Source of the DNA: Sialis fuliginosa
Taxonomy: Eukaryota > Arthropoda > Insecta > Megaloptera > Sialidae
DNA: 64,000 nt
NCBI GenBank assembly: GCA_961205875.1
Contig: OY540812.1
Location: forward strand, 33,241,098 to 33,305,097
Direction of reading: 5' to 3'
Both the position numbers and the translations under genes were made by a program. Shown one piece after another: positions 35,158 to 47,383 of the stretch. The notes beneath the pieces were generated by a model. That model searched no databases, was not told where the DNA came from, and saw nothing but the letters and a program-made list of their open reading frames with translations. Within the stretch, counting starts at the first letter, position 1. Every line of letters begins with the position of its first letter.

Positions 35158-35894
35158 CTCTCTTCTACCTAATCAGAAATAGAAATAAAAATAAAATTTA
35201 AAAAAACTAAAATCTGATTACTCTAAACTATTTCAACTAAAAAGTTATAAACAATGTTGTTAACATATATAGTCGCACTTCTCTAATATATGTATTCCTG
35301 TAGTTGTTATGAAGTAGAGTAACTTATAATTAAGATCGAAGAATCATCAGACAACATCAAAATTTACATTGTTTAAAAATATTTTTTTTATAAACTTTAC
35401 CGCAGGTTGTGCGAGTATTTTAATTTATATTTTTATCTTGTTTAGAGCATCACATCTAGTTATACACTTCATCTTTCACACATTAGTTCACTACTCCAGC
35501 ATGAATCATCAATCTTACTCTTACTTTTCCGTCTTGCAAACATACATAAATCGATAAACTTTACTGAAATCTTATGTTTTAAAATTGTTAATATAAAATT
35601 ATCAACTTAATATTACTTTCTTATACCAATGTATATTGTATACATTATACATATGTATAGTATATATAAGTAAGTATACTGAAGTCGATTTTTTTCGAAA
35701 TCCGGATTTTGATTGAATTATCCATTTTGACCTTCCCTGAATCCATAATGACTATTTTCGTCATGATATCTGTGTGTCTGTTTATCTGTCGGTCTGTAAG
35801 CGCTGTAACTCAAATACGACAAATCGTAGAGGGATAAAATTTTATATTTAAGATTAATTTTTGTCTGGGAAGAAAACGTCCTATTTTTGAAAAC

Positions 35895-36270
35895 GATCTT
35901 TCAACCGGATACGGTTGTTTACCTACATCGATTTTTGAATTTTTCGAATTATTTTGAAACAGTGCGAATTAGAGAAAAATAGTCAAGTTAAAAATTATAG
36001 GTAATATTATTATCTATAACTTACCTATGTTCTATTCATTTTTTCGAAAAAAAAAATTATAATTCAAATGGTTCATAACAGAGAAGAAATATCTGCCATG
36101 AGTGCCATGGGACTTTCTTATAGGTATGTATTACAGAGATTGTACAGTGTACGTGTTTGCCATAGGTACCATGCGACTTTCTTATACGTAATACTGAGAG
36201 TGAACAGTGAGAATGATTCTCATTAACTATTTAAAAAAATTATAGCTGGCTAAATGTTGGAAAAAAATGT
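35895..36270. mobile_element. CTGCCATGGGTGCC element, diverged copy
   Basis: ATCTGCCATGAGTGCCATGG and TTGCCATAGGTACCATGCG occur in tandem, each followed by ACTTTCTTATA. The left flank (GAATTTTTCGAATTATTTTG) matches the right flank of the 50-kb copy in inverse orientation. Confidence 0.5.
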
Positions 36271-37239
36271 GTGTCATAAATTATATTATATACTCGACAA
36301 TTTCTATCTAAAACAGTAGTCTTATTTCAAAAATAATTCAAAAATTCAAAAATTGAACATATTGCTCTAATGATCGAATAACCTTAAAGTTGTAACGTAT
36401 CTGAAAATACTTATACAAAGAAGATAAGAATTATACGCCAAAACTAACATAAATAATACCCAATCTGAAATCTAGAAAATTAAACCAATTTTATTATTGA
36501 AGCTCGGTATTTATATGTAGATACATGAAAATACATAGTTTACAAAAGACAATAAAAACTTTTAACTCTTTTGTATTAAATTTATCTCCATAAAAATCTG
36601 TGTACACTGCATCTGTATGCAAATGAAATAAATCAAAATAAATTGAAATCTTTATAACAGCGTAGTAATTTTACGTACAATGTAAAAGCGGCGTATGTAA
36701 AATGATACACCTATTGTCTTTTAGAGTGGGTATAAATTTTATGGCATCATATTCTCCGCACGGTCTGCCTCGCTATTTAAACTCCAACTAGTTTATTATT
36801 TTCCAATATATAGAGTCATACAAAATATTTTACTTTGATCAATGGTGTATGGACAATTCTACAATGTCTATTTCAAACAATCTGAAATTGTATTATTAAT
36901 ATGATATTAATAATATTTATACTCGTAAATTTTAAAAGTAGTAAACTTGTTTAAAGGATTAAACTAGGGGTGTACCGAAATTGAAATATAAAATTAATTA
37001 ATTGTACGTATCTATGTTTTAATTTTTAGTATGACAAAAGTAAGAATTTTTTAATCAAAAAACCCTTTTGAATAAAACATCAGAATAAAAAACAGTACAG
37101 TGTTTCCTCGTGTTAAATTCAAAGATAGTTAATAATTAAACAATTTAAATAAAACCGAAATAAAATAAATCAGTTTTACTAAAAAATATTGGTTCGAAAT
37201 TTTTCTTAAGACGCACCTGATTATTTTTTCGTATTTTAC
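36271..37239. other. AT-rich sequence, no gene seen
   Basis: No domain-bearing frame and no terminal repeats were recognised. Confidence 0.5.
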
Positions 37240-37570
37240 AAGAAACGTAATGGTGACCCATGCTTTATTATAGGAAATTGAATACTCCACAAAAAAGATT
37301 CTATAAAATATTCACATTACATGTGTCTTTCTTGAGATATCTTCAAAAAATAAATATTTTGGGGTGTCACTCCTCCCCTTACACACGATTTTACTAATTT
37401 TGAAATGGGACCGTCCTCAACCCAGACCCAACTAACCAAGTTTTATTAATATCAGTTCAGTGGTTCATGAGTTATGCGTAACAAGGATTTTGGGGACAGA
37501 CAGACAGACACGGAACGAAAAGAGTTGGACCTGACATGGACAAGAATTGTTATTTTCATTTTAAGGAGGT
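37240..37570. repeat. Dispersed repeat D (GGACAGACAGACAGACA family), copy 1
   Basis: Landmarks are GTGGTTCATGAGTTATGCGT and ACACGGAACGAAAAGAG. An inverted copy lies at about 51890-52195, and a short piece at 32770-32830. The tail resembles other insect non-coding repeats with CAGACAGA runs. Confidence 0.55.
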
Positions 37571-38569
37571 TGGGAAGTTACTTTTGAGGGTAAAGTACAC
37601 AGTGTTCGCTGCTGCCAATTCTACGACCTGTCTATCTCACTTGCACTCATGATGTATTTATCATTACTTGTCATTTTACAATGCCAGCAATGTTGCCATG
37701 TTACGCATTAGTTTCAAATATTTATATATACATTTCACAAATTTTTCGAGTTTCTTATATTGTTTTTTTAATAATGGTATAGTCGAAACTTCTAATTCTT
37801 TTCTTAAATAATTAAATAAATGTATACTTTACAATATCCTTAATTTTCAAATCAATCTTATTGTTTTTTAAATTGATTTTTATCATTTTTCTTCTTCAGT
37901 CTATTTTCATCAACTGCTATTTAACAATGTATTACAAATTAAGTTTAAAATTTATTTTCTTAAAAACGAGTTGGTCAAAAAGTCTGAAATTTCAGTATTT
38001 CATTTATTTTGAGTGTTTAAACAGTTGGTTTGACGTAAGTTCCCAATCTCCGTAAACCGATCACAAAGTTTCTCGTATCTTCGATATGGCGAGGAAGCAA
38101 AAAAATATACACTTATTATGGTTCATTCGATTTTACATGAAAATGTTTTTGTAAAAATAAAAAAAGAATACGCTCAATACAATCTAATGTAGGATGTAAG
38201 TATTCTAATAATGTATGAATTTAAATATATACATAATAAATTACAACTACAATGTATAGGTAGTACATACAGTTGAATATACTATAGTAAAATATGAGAG
38301 TGCATAAATTCTTCTAGCATGAAACTGACATTGGCTCATATCATCAGTTCAAAGAATAATAATGTCGAAACGTTCTGTCAACATAAACTAACAACAAGGA
38401 AATAAAACTATTAATAACAATTTAAAAATACTTTTATTATTGTATTTTATTTATTTTATGCCCAGTATTATGAAGAATTTGCTCGAAAGTTAAGCTAATT
38501 TGCTTAGGAGCTAACGCTATCTGCGATGTGTCAAATCGTTATGAAGTTGTTCGGGATTCTAAAGCAGTG

Positions 38570-38700
38570 GTAATCATAGACATAAAAATGGACCACGCAT
38601 CTGACTCGAACACAGAGCCGTGTCAAAAGAAAGAAATAGAAACAGGTTTGGAATATACTTGTCCTTTTTTTAACAGGAGTGTAACTATTTTATTCTTGGT
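38570..38700. repeat. Dispersed repeat C, copy 2
   Basis: It matches 22247-22400 (ACAGAGCCGTGTCAAAAGAA). The short open frame across it (38528-38758) is not supported as a gene. Confidence 0.55.
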
Positions 38701-39258
38701 CCCGAACATTAAAAATATTCATAGATATATGTATATGTATATAAAGAGGTTAAAATAATTAACGTTATAAAAAAATTTTATTTAAAAAAAGAAACAATTA
38801 TTGATGTCGGCTAAAATACGCGCAAAATCCAGTATGAAATATGAAAAACGCATAGCATTGGAAAGAGTGTCTCAGCAGCTATCGTAAAAATTTTACCGTT
38901 ACCAGTAGCTGAGAAGGTTAGGAGATACAGGGCACGCCAAAATGCGAGTCAGCGGCTCGATTAACGACAACGCAAGCACAACATGAGTCTGAGTTTTATT
39001 TAACCCCACTACCACTAACGACGCGACTTTCGATTTGGAACGTATTCACGCCAATCCATCGACTGTGCATTCCGTCACAGCCACACCCAATTTTTCATAT
39101 TCGTATATTCCGGACTACTATGGAACTTTGACAACTTTAAGCCTAAAAGTTAAGTAATTTCTATCAATTTATTTTTATTGGTCAGGTGTCATCTTCCATG
39201 GATTGATTCTATATAATAAATAAAAGTTTCCAATTTTGCACCCATAACTGTATATATA

Positions 39259-39711
39259 CAGGGGCGCCGAATTGTTAAAAATATTGGGGGGGGCAATTTT
39301 TGTTGACTCCTTTCTCCATTATATAAGACAAAATAATAATATCGTGTACCCCCCCCCCCCCAATAAAGTTGACGTAAGATGCTTTTTTTCATAAACAATT
39401 TTTTTCACGAATTTTGTTTTCAAGATATTAAATAAAAACTAATTTTCGAAAAATCTACGGAGTGCTATGTAGCTCCTTTATGAAAAAATTTCGGACACAT
39501 GTTAATATAGAGTTTTTTGCTTAAAATATTTTTCTCAATTAACTGTTAAAGTTTGGCACGACAGTACTGAATCAACTGTACTGTAGGTTCTAGTTGACGG
39601 TGCCGTATGCTTTTCATATACTTTTATTATAATCAACTCACAGACAGAAGGCATACATTTATTGGGGGGGGGGGCTTGAGCCACTCAAGCCCCATGTAGT
39701 CGGCGCCCCTA
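39259..39711. mobile_element. hAT-like miniature element 4
   Basis: The ends are CAGGGGCGCCGA and TCGGCGCCCCTA. Both flanks read TATATATA, which could be an 8-bp duplication or simply a TA tract. The body carries G runs (39285-39294 and 39664-39674) and a C run (39349-39361). It also holds part of the 63-kb foldback arm family (39420-39560), which may be a secondary insertion. Confidence 0.6.
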
Positions 39712-40397
39712 TATATATACGAGTATGCATCTGTATACGTATGTACATATGTTATATACATAAGTAAATAACAGATTCGAGTCACGGCACGACGAGTATG
39801 ATAGAACCACCAACATTCTAATCTAACGTATGTGATTTTTTTCCAAACAGCTTCATACAAAATGCAAAAGCGCAGACACACATTCCGCGAACCAATTTGT
39901 GTGATAATCATACGCGTTTATGTAACTTGTTTGTTTCCGCGGGGTATGGCGGGAGGAGATGGGGGACTCACGTCTGTGCGAACGTATGTTCAATTGAATT
40001 TCCTTTATACATCGGCGCTTGGTTTTTTATGAGCGCGCCGACTGGAGTGTTTCTATATCGGATGAAATATGTCTACCATTGTACCACATATGTATATGGT
40101 AAATACATATGTGTTATGTGTGTATGAATGGTGTGGTATTTTTTATTGTGTTACGTTTTGTCGAATACTTTTTGCGGTAAAATAATATAATTTGAATTTT
40201 TGATATCCTTTTTTTATTTGAATCATAATTTTATGTGCGATAATTTATACCGATGATTCTTTGCCATTTGGGTGCGTTATGTCACACGGATCAGTTATTC
40301 AGTAATAAGTGAAAAGATAGACTATATTTCTGATGCAGAAACAAAATATATAAAATGTTAATTCGAATATTGAGGAGACTTATTTAGATTACTTAAA

Positions 40398-41212
40398 CGA
40401 GCGATTCTCAAAGTTATATTATCTCGGAACCCTTACACGATTTTTAAAAAATGGCCGAACTTTAGCCATATTTTTATTTCCACCCCAATTTAAATAAAAC
40501 ATTAAATAAAATAACAATTGTTTTATTAATAAGCACAGTCTTGGATAATACCTCAGTGTGAGACACTTATTTAATTAAATGTACTAAATTATAAATAATT
40601 ATTGATATTTGATTACTGCAATTACTGAATCACAATCTATAGACACTTTACTATAAAACTGTTTAATTTGATGACAATCGGTCAATGGGTGTCAAAATGG
40701 TGGCCATTTAAACTAATTATTATTAGTGTAACCTATTTATTAATTATTATATTATCATAACATTGCTTTACATTGTTTCAAATTTTACGATTCTTTATTC
40801 TATATCTTTTATGTCGTAGTAGATACTTATCATTAGGAAGTGTCCAGTACTGGGTGCCCTTTACTGGTTTTACTTTATCCATTACTGGAGAAAAAACATA
40901 AAAATTTAAAAGGTTATAATAAAAAGAAAAACTATATTTGCAGACTTTGGTACTTGATTGATTTAATAAAGGAGTATTAGTAACATGAATTCATAAAAAT
41001 TACAAAAAAGCCCATCAATCCCAAAAACAGTATACCTTGATATTAAAGCGACCAAGACTGCTGCCAGTATCTTATAATCGTATTCAAACGAAGTAAACGT
41101 ATTGTATAAAATTTAAGTGAGTGATTTTAACCTTAAAATAAGCGAAGCAACATAAAAAACACGAGGAATCTTTTGATTTTTTCATGGAACCCATTTTGAG
41201 AAACGCCTATTA
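40398..41212. mobile_element. Candidate element with GATTCTCAAAG ends, carrying a nested family copy
   Basis: GCGATTCTCAAAGTT at the left and ATTTTGAGAAACGCC at the right are approximate inverses, followed inward by GGAACCC on both sides. A copy of the ATAAGGTACTGG family (about 40530-41076) lies inside. No target duplication was recognised. Confidence 0.35.
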
Positions 41213-41265
41213 TATGTTACTCGTTTTTAGAAGTATTGTCTTTATTTAGATGTGATTGAGTATAC

Positions 41266-42110
41266 ATACAGGGTGGAGCATTTAAAGTGTTACAGTTGAT
41301 TATCTCAGAACCATCGCATATTTGAAAAAAATGTTTCAACCAAAAAATGTTTGGTTGTAAGGGGGTAATCGAATAGTAATATTTATTTGCTATTTTAACG
41401 TGGCCTTCAAGGATATTTGAAGGTCAACATCATTTTTTTAAATAGGAACTTATAGTTTTTATTTAGTTATCTTATTTTACGTGAAAAAATACGAATCTTT
41501 CATTGAAAACTTTTTTTTGAACAACCCAAGCTTTCCAAGAATTTTTTACTCAGAAACCATTAACTTTAGAAAAAATGTACAAAAAGCAAAAAATGTTTAT
41601 TTTGGTCTAATGAAACTTGGAGAATTATTCTAGATTTTTTTTAACATTTCATACTTTTTTTTTGTTTTTGCTAAAATAAAATAATAGAAAAAGTTTTTTA
41701 ATTTTTTTAAATAATTCTACACGCTTTATTAGACCAAAATAAATATTTTGTGTATCCTGTACTTTTTTCTGAAGTTTGTGGTTTCTGAGTAAAAAATTCT
41801 TGAAAGTTCAAAATCACGAATTATTTTGTTAGATACTTTGGAAAGCTTGGGTTGTTCAAAAAAAAGTTTTCAATGAAAGATTCGTATTTTTTCACGTAAA
41901 ATAAGATAACTAAATAAAAACTATAAGTTCCTATTTAAAAAAATGATGTTCACCTTCAAATATCCTTGAAGGCCACGTTAAAATAGCAAATAAATATTAC
42001 TATTCGATTACCCCCTTACAACCAAACATTTTTTGGTTGAAACATTTTTTTCAAATATGCGATGGTTCTGAGATAATCAACTGTAACACTTTAAATGCCT
42101 CAGCCTGTAT
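41266..42110. mobile_element. Foldback element F3, ATACAGGGTG ends
   Basis: About 400-bp arms are almost identical. ATACAGGGTGGAGCATTTAA at the left faces TTAAATGCCTCAGCCTGTAT at the right, and GGGGGTAATCGAATAGTAAT, TTGAAAACTTTTTTTTGAAC and ATTAGACCAAAATAAA have their inverses in the other arm. The loop near 41.66 kb is short. The high identity of the arms suggests recent formation or gene conversion between them. Confidence 0.8.
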
Positions 42111-42193
42111 ATACAAATACATATACTAAAAATTTAATTCCTATCGATCTGTAGGTACTTCAGTAAAGTAAAAATATAGTTTTACTAAAAAAG

Positions 42194-42381
42194 CTGTCAT
42201 GGGTGCCACGAGACTTTTTTAAACGTAATACTGAGAATATACGTGTTTTTGATTTTTTTTTGTTAAATGTATTTACAAAAATTGTAAATAATAATATTCT
42301 CTATAACTTTTATCTGATGTACTTTTTTTCAAATTCACTCTCAGTATTAAGTATAAGAAAGTCTCATGGCACCCATGGCAG
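42194..42381. mobile_element. CTGCCATGGGTGCC element, compact copy
   Basis: A 188-bp hairpin element begins CTGTCATGGGTGCCACGAGA and ends TCTCATGGCACCCATGGCAG. TAATACTGAGA lies inside the left arm and its inverse inside the right. It is the cleanest member of this family in the window. Confidence 0.7.
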
Positions 42382-42386
42382 TTTAT

Positions 42387-43905
42387 TCACTAATTGAATT
42401 AGACACTTTAAATTTCACTAAAAGAATAGTGATTTCGAATCGACATTGACACCATTACGGCATTTATTCTTACTTCGATTTGTCAGCGTATACGAATCAA
42501 CTGCTTTGAGTGAATTATTAACAAAAACCCCGCATGAGTAATTAGCGAGGAGCCAAATGGTTATATCATATAATGTATATGTAAAATATATGTTATATGA
42601 CAATGGCACCCTCTTAAAAAAATTAGACCCCTCTTGAAAAATCTTGTTACGTCACTGCACATTCTTTTTTTTTAGTTATATGTTATTTAATATGCATATT
42701 ATTAATATTACTTACCTATTTTATGAACATGTTACATTTTTGTATTATAGCTATAGAAAATGTATATTTGTAGTTGTTTTTTTGACACGGACAAAAAATA
42801 TGAATAATAATTAATGTCAATAAATGTCAATCTTATACAATTAAACAAAATATAGTAATACATAATGTATGAGTTATTCAAGAATCGATAAAAACTTACA
42901 ACATACCAATTGACTAGGAATGTGCCCAGCGTTACATATACATATATGTCACAGCGATTTTTTCTGAAACTATAGTTATTACAACAAAATCCCTGGAGTT
43001 TTAGTATACTTACAATTAAATAAGTATGAATTGATGACAGAAAAGTCAGCAATATCGGTAACAAAACTTCCGGCACGATTGGGTTAAGAAGTGACTGTTC
43101 ACTAATAAGTTATTATTCATTAATTCAAAAAGTGGAGAAATTTCACTAATTCAAAAAGTCATTATGAATTAGTTATTATTAGGTAATTTAGTTTTAGAAA
43201 GTAGAAAACACACATGTTGGGATTTTAAAAATTTTAATCGATTACAAATTTATTATTTTCCAAGATGAAAAAAAAAAACGTGTTTAATATTTTTAGTTCA
43301 TCTCTTTATTATTCATTGAAAATTTTTCTAATTGTCTATTAAGTCGACATATTTAACACTAAATGTAGACAAACTATTGAAAAGAGCTAGAAAATATTGA
43401 CGTATTTGTACGATTTCAAATGCACACATGAAAATATAAAATAAAATAAACAAAAAATAACAAAGTGGGTACAGCTGGTGGCGCCGTAAATACCGCCACG
43501 AATTTGAATTTTTATTTATGTAAACTGATTCGAGGGGGCGCTCCCGACAAAGGAAATGCAGATATCTTGACATGATTTCCACCGACGGCACGCGAATTCC
43601 GTATTTCGTGTGCCGTTATCACAGACCCGTGTGTAATGTTTCAATTTGATAATACATAATGAAACATTGACATTCTTAAATTATGTCGTTTGTATTTCTT
43701 TTTGTTGTGTATTATACTTGTTTATATTTATATTATACAGATAGAAGATTAGGGGTAATTTTATTACTGTTTTTATTATTAATTCTCGTTTTAGTTATAT
43801 TTGTGATTATTTTATATTTATTTTCTTGTCTAAACATTGTGTATATTTTAATATAATATCATATAACCTATGAATATAGTAGAGGAAGAACCAAATAATG
43901 AAATA
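42387..43905. other. No gene supported; one GC-rich patch
   Basis: Mostly AT-rich. Around 43.47-43.61 kb there is a G+C patch with GAGGGGGCGCTCCCG and an inverted ACGGCACGCGAATTCCG / CGTGTGCCGT pair. A minus-strand frame of 87 codons crosses it, but the second half is AT-rich with no domain, so it is not called. Confidence 0.4.
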
Positions 43906-43917
43906 ACATAAGGTAAA

Positions 43918-44437
43918 AGCACCAGTTATGGCCGCTATAAGACTAAATTTTCGTTTTTTTGTATTAATGGGCTTGCTTTGGTAATTCTCATGAACTCATG
44001 TTACTAATAAAACAAGTAACTCTTTATTTAATCAATTTAATTACCAAAGTCTGCAAATATAGTTTGTTTTTTAAATTATATCCTTTTATTTTGTTTATGT
44101 TTCTTCTCCATTAATTGATAAAGTAAAACCAGTAATGAGCACGCAGTGATGGACACTTACTAATGATTGCAAAATGATAAGTACTACAACACAAAAGGTA
44201 TAAAAGAAAGAATCGTCAAATTTGAAACAATGTAAAGCAGTTGCTATGATAATATAATAATAATTTTGACACCTATTGGTCGATTTTCATCAAATCACGC
44301 TGTAAGACAGTTAAATGTATAGATTAATATTCAGAAATGGTAGTAATCAAATATCAACACTTATTTCTAATTCAGTATATTTAATTTAAAATTTGCCATT
44401 ACTGGGGTCCTTGCCAAGACTGGTGCCAGTACCTTAT
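43918..44437. mobile_element. ATAAGGTACTGG family, complete copy
   Basis: The left end ATAAGGTAAAAGCACCAG and the right end CTGGTGCCAGTACCTTAT are inverse. The body includes ACTCATGTTACTAATAAAAC and TTTGAAACAATGTAAAGCAG. Other copies or parts lie at 25309-25470, 40530-41076, 55711-55865 and 59298-59800, in both orientations. Confidence 0.6.
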
Positions 44438-44589
44438 ATCTTATATCTAGGAAATTGTTGGTTATGGCATAGAGATATTTCGTGGTTCATCTTGAGAAAA
44501 TGTCAAATTACATTTTCACAAAAAATCTTTATTTTTTTATTTCCATATACGTAAATCACAATTTTTTTGAAACTATAATTAAGTTCCAT

Positions 44590-44935
44590 CCTTACATATT
44601 ATAAAACGCAACGTCTCTCTGTCTATCCGTTTGTACGCTTATCACTCTAGAACCACTTATCCGATTTACGTGTTTTTTAATTCATAGATATGTTCTTTGC
44701 CCAGGTTTTAGTATACATTATGTTACGATAGGTAACATAAGGAATAAGCAATGACGATTCTAGTAAATCATGCCGGAAAAAAGTTTGTCGTTAGCACGCT
44801 ATTTTGTAATACGTTGCCTAAACTGTTAAATATTGAACAATATAATGTAGTTAATAATTGTGTAGAGTAAAAAAATCTTAAATAAACTCCGCGATACCAT
44901 ACATCTAACTTTTATAACTAAGTGGGCGAAGCCAC
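44590..44935. repeat. Dispersed repeat E with GAAGCCACGGGTACAGC tail
   Basis: It begins ATTATAAAACGCAACGTC, continues through AACCACTTATCCGATTTACG, and ends GGGCGAAGCCACGGGTACAG. An inverted, truncated copy lies at about 53140-53360 (GTAAATCAGATAAGTGGTTC). The tail resembles the repeat at 23.2-23.6 kb. Confidence 0.5.
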
Positions 44936-45478
44936 GGGTACAGCTGGTACTATTATATTTATGAAATAAAAGTGACTTCCAGTTCCAGAGATTTGTTTAA
45001 ACTTTTATAGATACTAAATATGTGTTACCTACCATAAAACTTTTTATAGTTTTTTTTTAATCTTTATTTATTTTCTATTTATTCTGTATCTGTATTTTTA
45101 CAAATACGAATATTTTTGTTTACTTAAATATTTATGTTTTCTATTATGAATAATTTTTAGACATTTCAAACAACACACTTCCGGTCTATATAGAAATAAA
45201 TTTTTTTACTAACGAGCACTTTGAAACTGGCTATTATTCTTATATGACAGTTCCCTTGGAGTTTTATAAAAGTAAGTTTCGCACACAACCGGTAAATAAA
45301 CACCAACAGTGGTGATATATTATACAAATTATCTAAGGCCACTATTCTACTTTTAAAGAAATATTTCAAAGGTCTGTCAATAAATTAAGATCAAATTAGG
45401 AGACTGTCGTTATTTGCATTTTAGGAAACCTATCCTCAATGGGGTAAGTGTAAACAAATTTTTTTGAGTACAATTTTT

Positions 45479-47332
45479 ATGTCCGGTATCATAAAGGACC
45501 TAGCAAAATTTGCTAGCAAGCAATTACTTTCAAATGGGGTATTAATTCTGTATTAGTATCTATGGATTAGCCATGGAATTTAGAGCAGTGACACTTCAAC
45601 TAATTGTAACACAGTTGGCATCTTTCACCGTACAAAATAATTTTCATAACATCACCACTGTTTTAATACCGTTGGTATTTACCTACAACGCGTGCGCGAA
45701 ACTTGTCAAAGTCATCAATAAACTCCAAAAGAACTGTCATATAAGTTAGATACCTCATTTTAGAGTGCTTGCTAGCTAGCAAAGGCTGTAGCCGGGTAAG
45801 CATGCAAAACATGCCTTTACATGGATTTGGCTGATTATTTTTTTGGAAGTCACATTCTATTAAACATTCAACCTGACCAAATATTAGCTTCCAAAAATTT
45901 ATAGTTTTCGAAAAAAAATTTTTTTTTGATTTTCGAAAAAAATTTTTTTTTTGATAATCTGTCAGTCGAATTTGATGGTGCTTGAAATATATTATAGGGG
46001 TACTTATGACTCATCAGAGGTAATTTTATTATGATCCTCTGTACATAATAAACCAGAAAAAAAAATTAATAAAATTTAAAAAATCAAAAAAGACCATGTT
46101 GTCTTCGGAGGGCAATCACAATTTTTTTATATATTATACCTTGTATGTACCCAAACAACATATCAAAATCCCAAATTGATACAAAGGGTATAACATACTC
46201 ATATAAATTCGCATGCGGTCGTATCGGAGTGGCGCGAGCGTGGCGCGGGCGAGTGCAAGTGTCTTAATACTATTAAAATATCTCTAATTTGTTGCTAAAC
46301 AGGACTGGGCTAGCCCAGAGACATATCGAAAATTTGACGGGGCCCATAACCTGACAAAAACAAAATATAGAGGCCGTAGCCGGGAATATATGGGAACTGC
46401 TCCATTGAATCAATTTAACAATTTTTTTTTCTCATAGGTTGCTTTTTAAGTAAAATTAAATCGCCCTAAATGTCTGTGCTTCAATATATTCATTTTTGCT
46501 CAGATAATTTTTGTTAAAAAAAAATCTTGTCTATAGTTTTTAATGGAAGAAGATTCGCTAGTTCACAGCGGAAATGTGATTTGTTACTACTAAAGTCGAT
46601 TATAAATATTTCTAAGCGATTTGGGGCGATTTTTTGTTACTTAAAAAGCAACCTATGAGAAAAAAAATTGTAAATTAATTCAATGGAGCAGTTCCCATAT
46701 ATTCCCGGCTACGGCCTCTATATTTTGTTTTTGTCAGGTTATGGGCCCCGTCAAATTTTCGATATGTCTCTGGGCTAGCCCAGTCCTGTTTAGCAACAAA
46801 TTAGAGATATTTTAAAAGTATTAAGACACTTGCACTCGCCCGCGCCACGCTCGCGCCACTCCGATACAACCGCATGCGAATTTATATGAGTATGTTATAC
46901 CCTTTGCATCAATTTGGGATTTTGATATGTTGTTTGGGTACATACAAGGTATAATATATAAAAAATTGTGATTGCCCTCCGAAGACAACATGGTCTTTTT
47001 TGATTTTTTAAATTTTATTAATTTTTTTTTCTGGTTTATTATGTACAGAGGATCATAATAAAATTACCTCTGATGAGTCATAAGTACCCCTATAATATAT
47101 TTTAAGCACCATCAAATTCGACTGACAGATTATCAAAAAAAAATTTTTTTTAGAAAATCAAAAAAAATTTTTTTTTCGAAAACTATAAATTTTTGGAAGC
47201 TAATATTTGGTCAGGTTGAATGTTTAATAGAATGTGACTTCCAAAAAAATAATCAGCCAAATCCATGTAAAGGCATGTTTTGCATGCTTACCCGGCTACA
47301 GCCTTTGCTAGGTCCTTTATGATACCGGACAT
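45479..47332. mobile_element. Large nested foldback element
   Basis: The outer ends ATGTCCGGTATCATAAAGG and CCTTTATGATACCGGACAT are exact inverses. The two arms, 45778-46455 and about 46620-47303, are nearly identical over about 680 bp. They carry, for example, GGCTGTAGCCGGGTAAGCAT, GGCGCGAGCGTGGCGCGGGC and ACTGGGCTAGCCCAGAG with their inverses. The spacer is about 165 bp. The left side also holds a 270-bp insertion (45507-45776). No coding frame of note. The arms would form a very long hairpin in RNA. Confidence 0.82.
45507..45776. mobile_element. Element inserted in the left arm of the large foldback
   Basis: The ends AATTTGCTAGCAAGCA and TGCTTGCTAGCTAG are inverses, and the outer foldback resumes exactly after it (CTAGCAAAGGCTGTAG). 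Its right half matches, inverted, 45238-45345 just outside (CAGTTCTTTTGGAGTTTAT-type text). Confidence 0.55.
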
Positions 47333-47383
47333 TAGTCTACCTATATCAACATCAATAGTGCAAGAGCTGATGACATATTTTTC

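Noticed and set aside
38320..38390. GTCGAAACGTT text resembling a hammerhead 3' core
   Set aside because: No CTGANGA box or stem II partner is present upstream.
39966..40009. TATAAAG followed by a GTGAGT donor on the minus strand, as a possible promoter with a short 5' exon for the LRR gene
   Set aside because: The start site implied by the TATA box would leave an exon of only a few bases. The match is likely chance.
39832..40127. Plus-strand frames of 66-76 codons after an acceptor-like TTTTTTTCCAAACAG
   Set aside because: Two frames overlap, the composition is low-complexity, and no donor or domain supports an exon.
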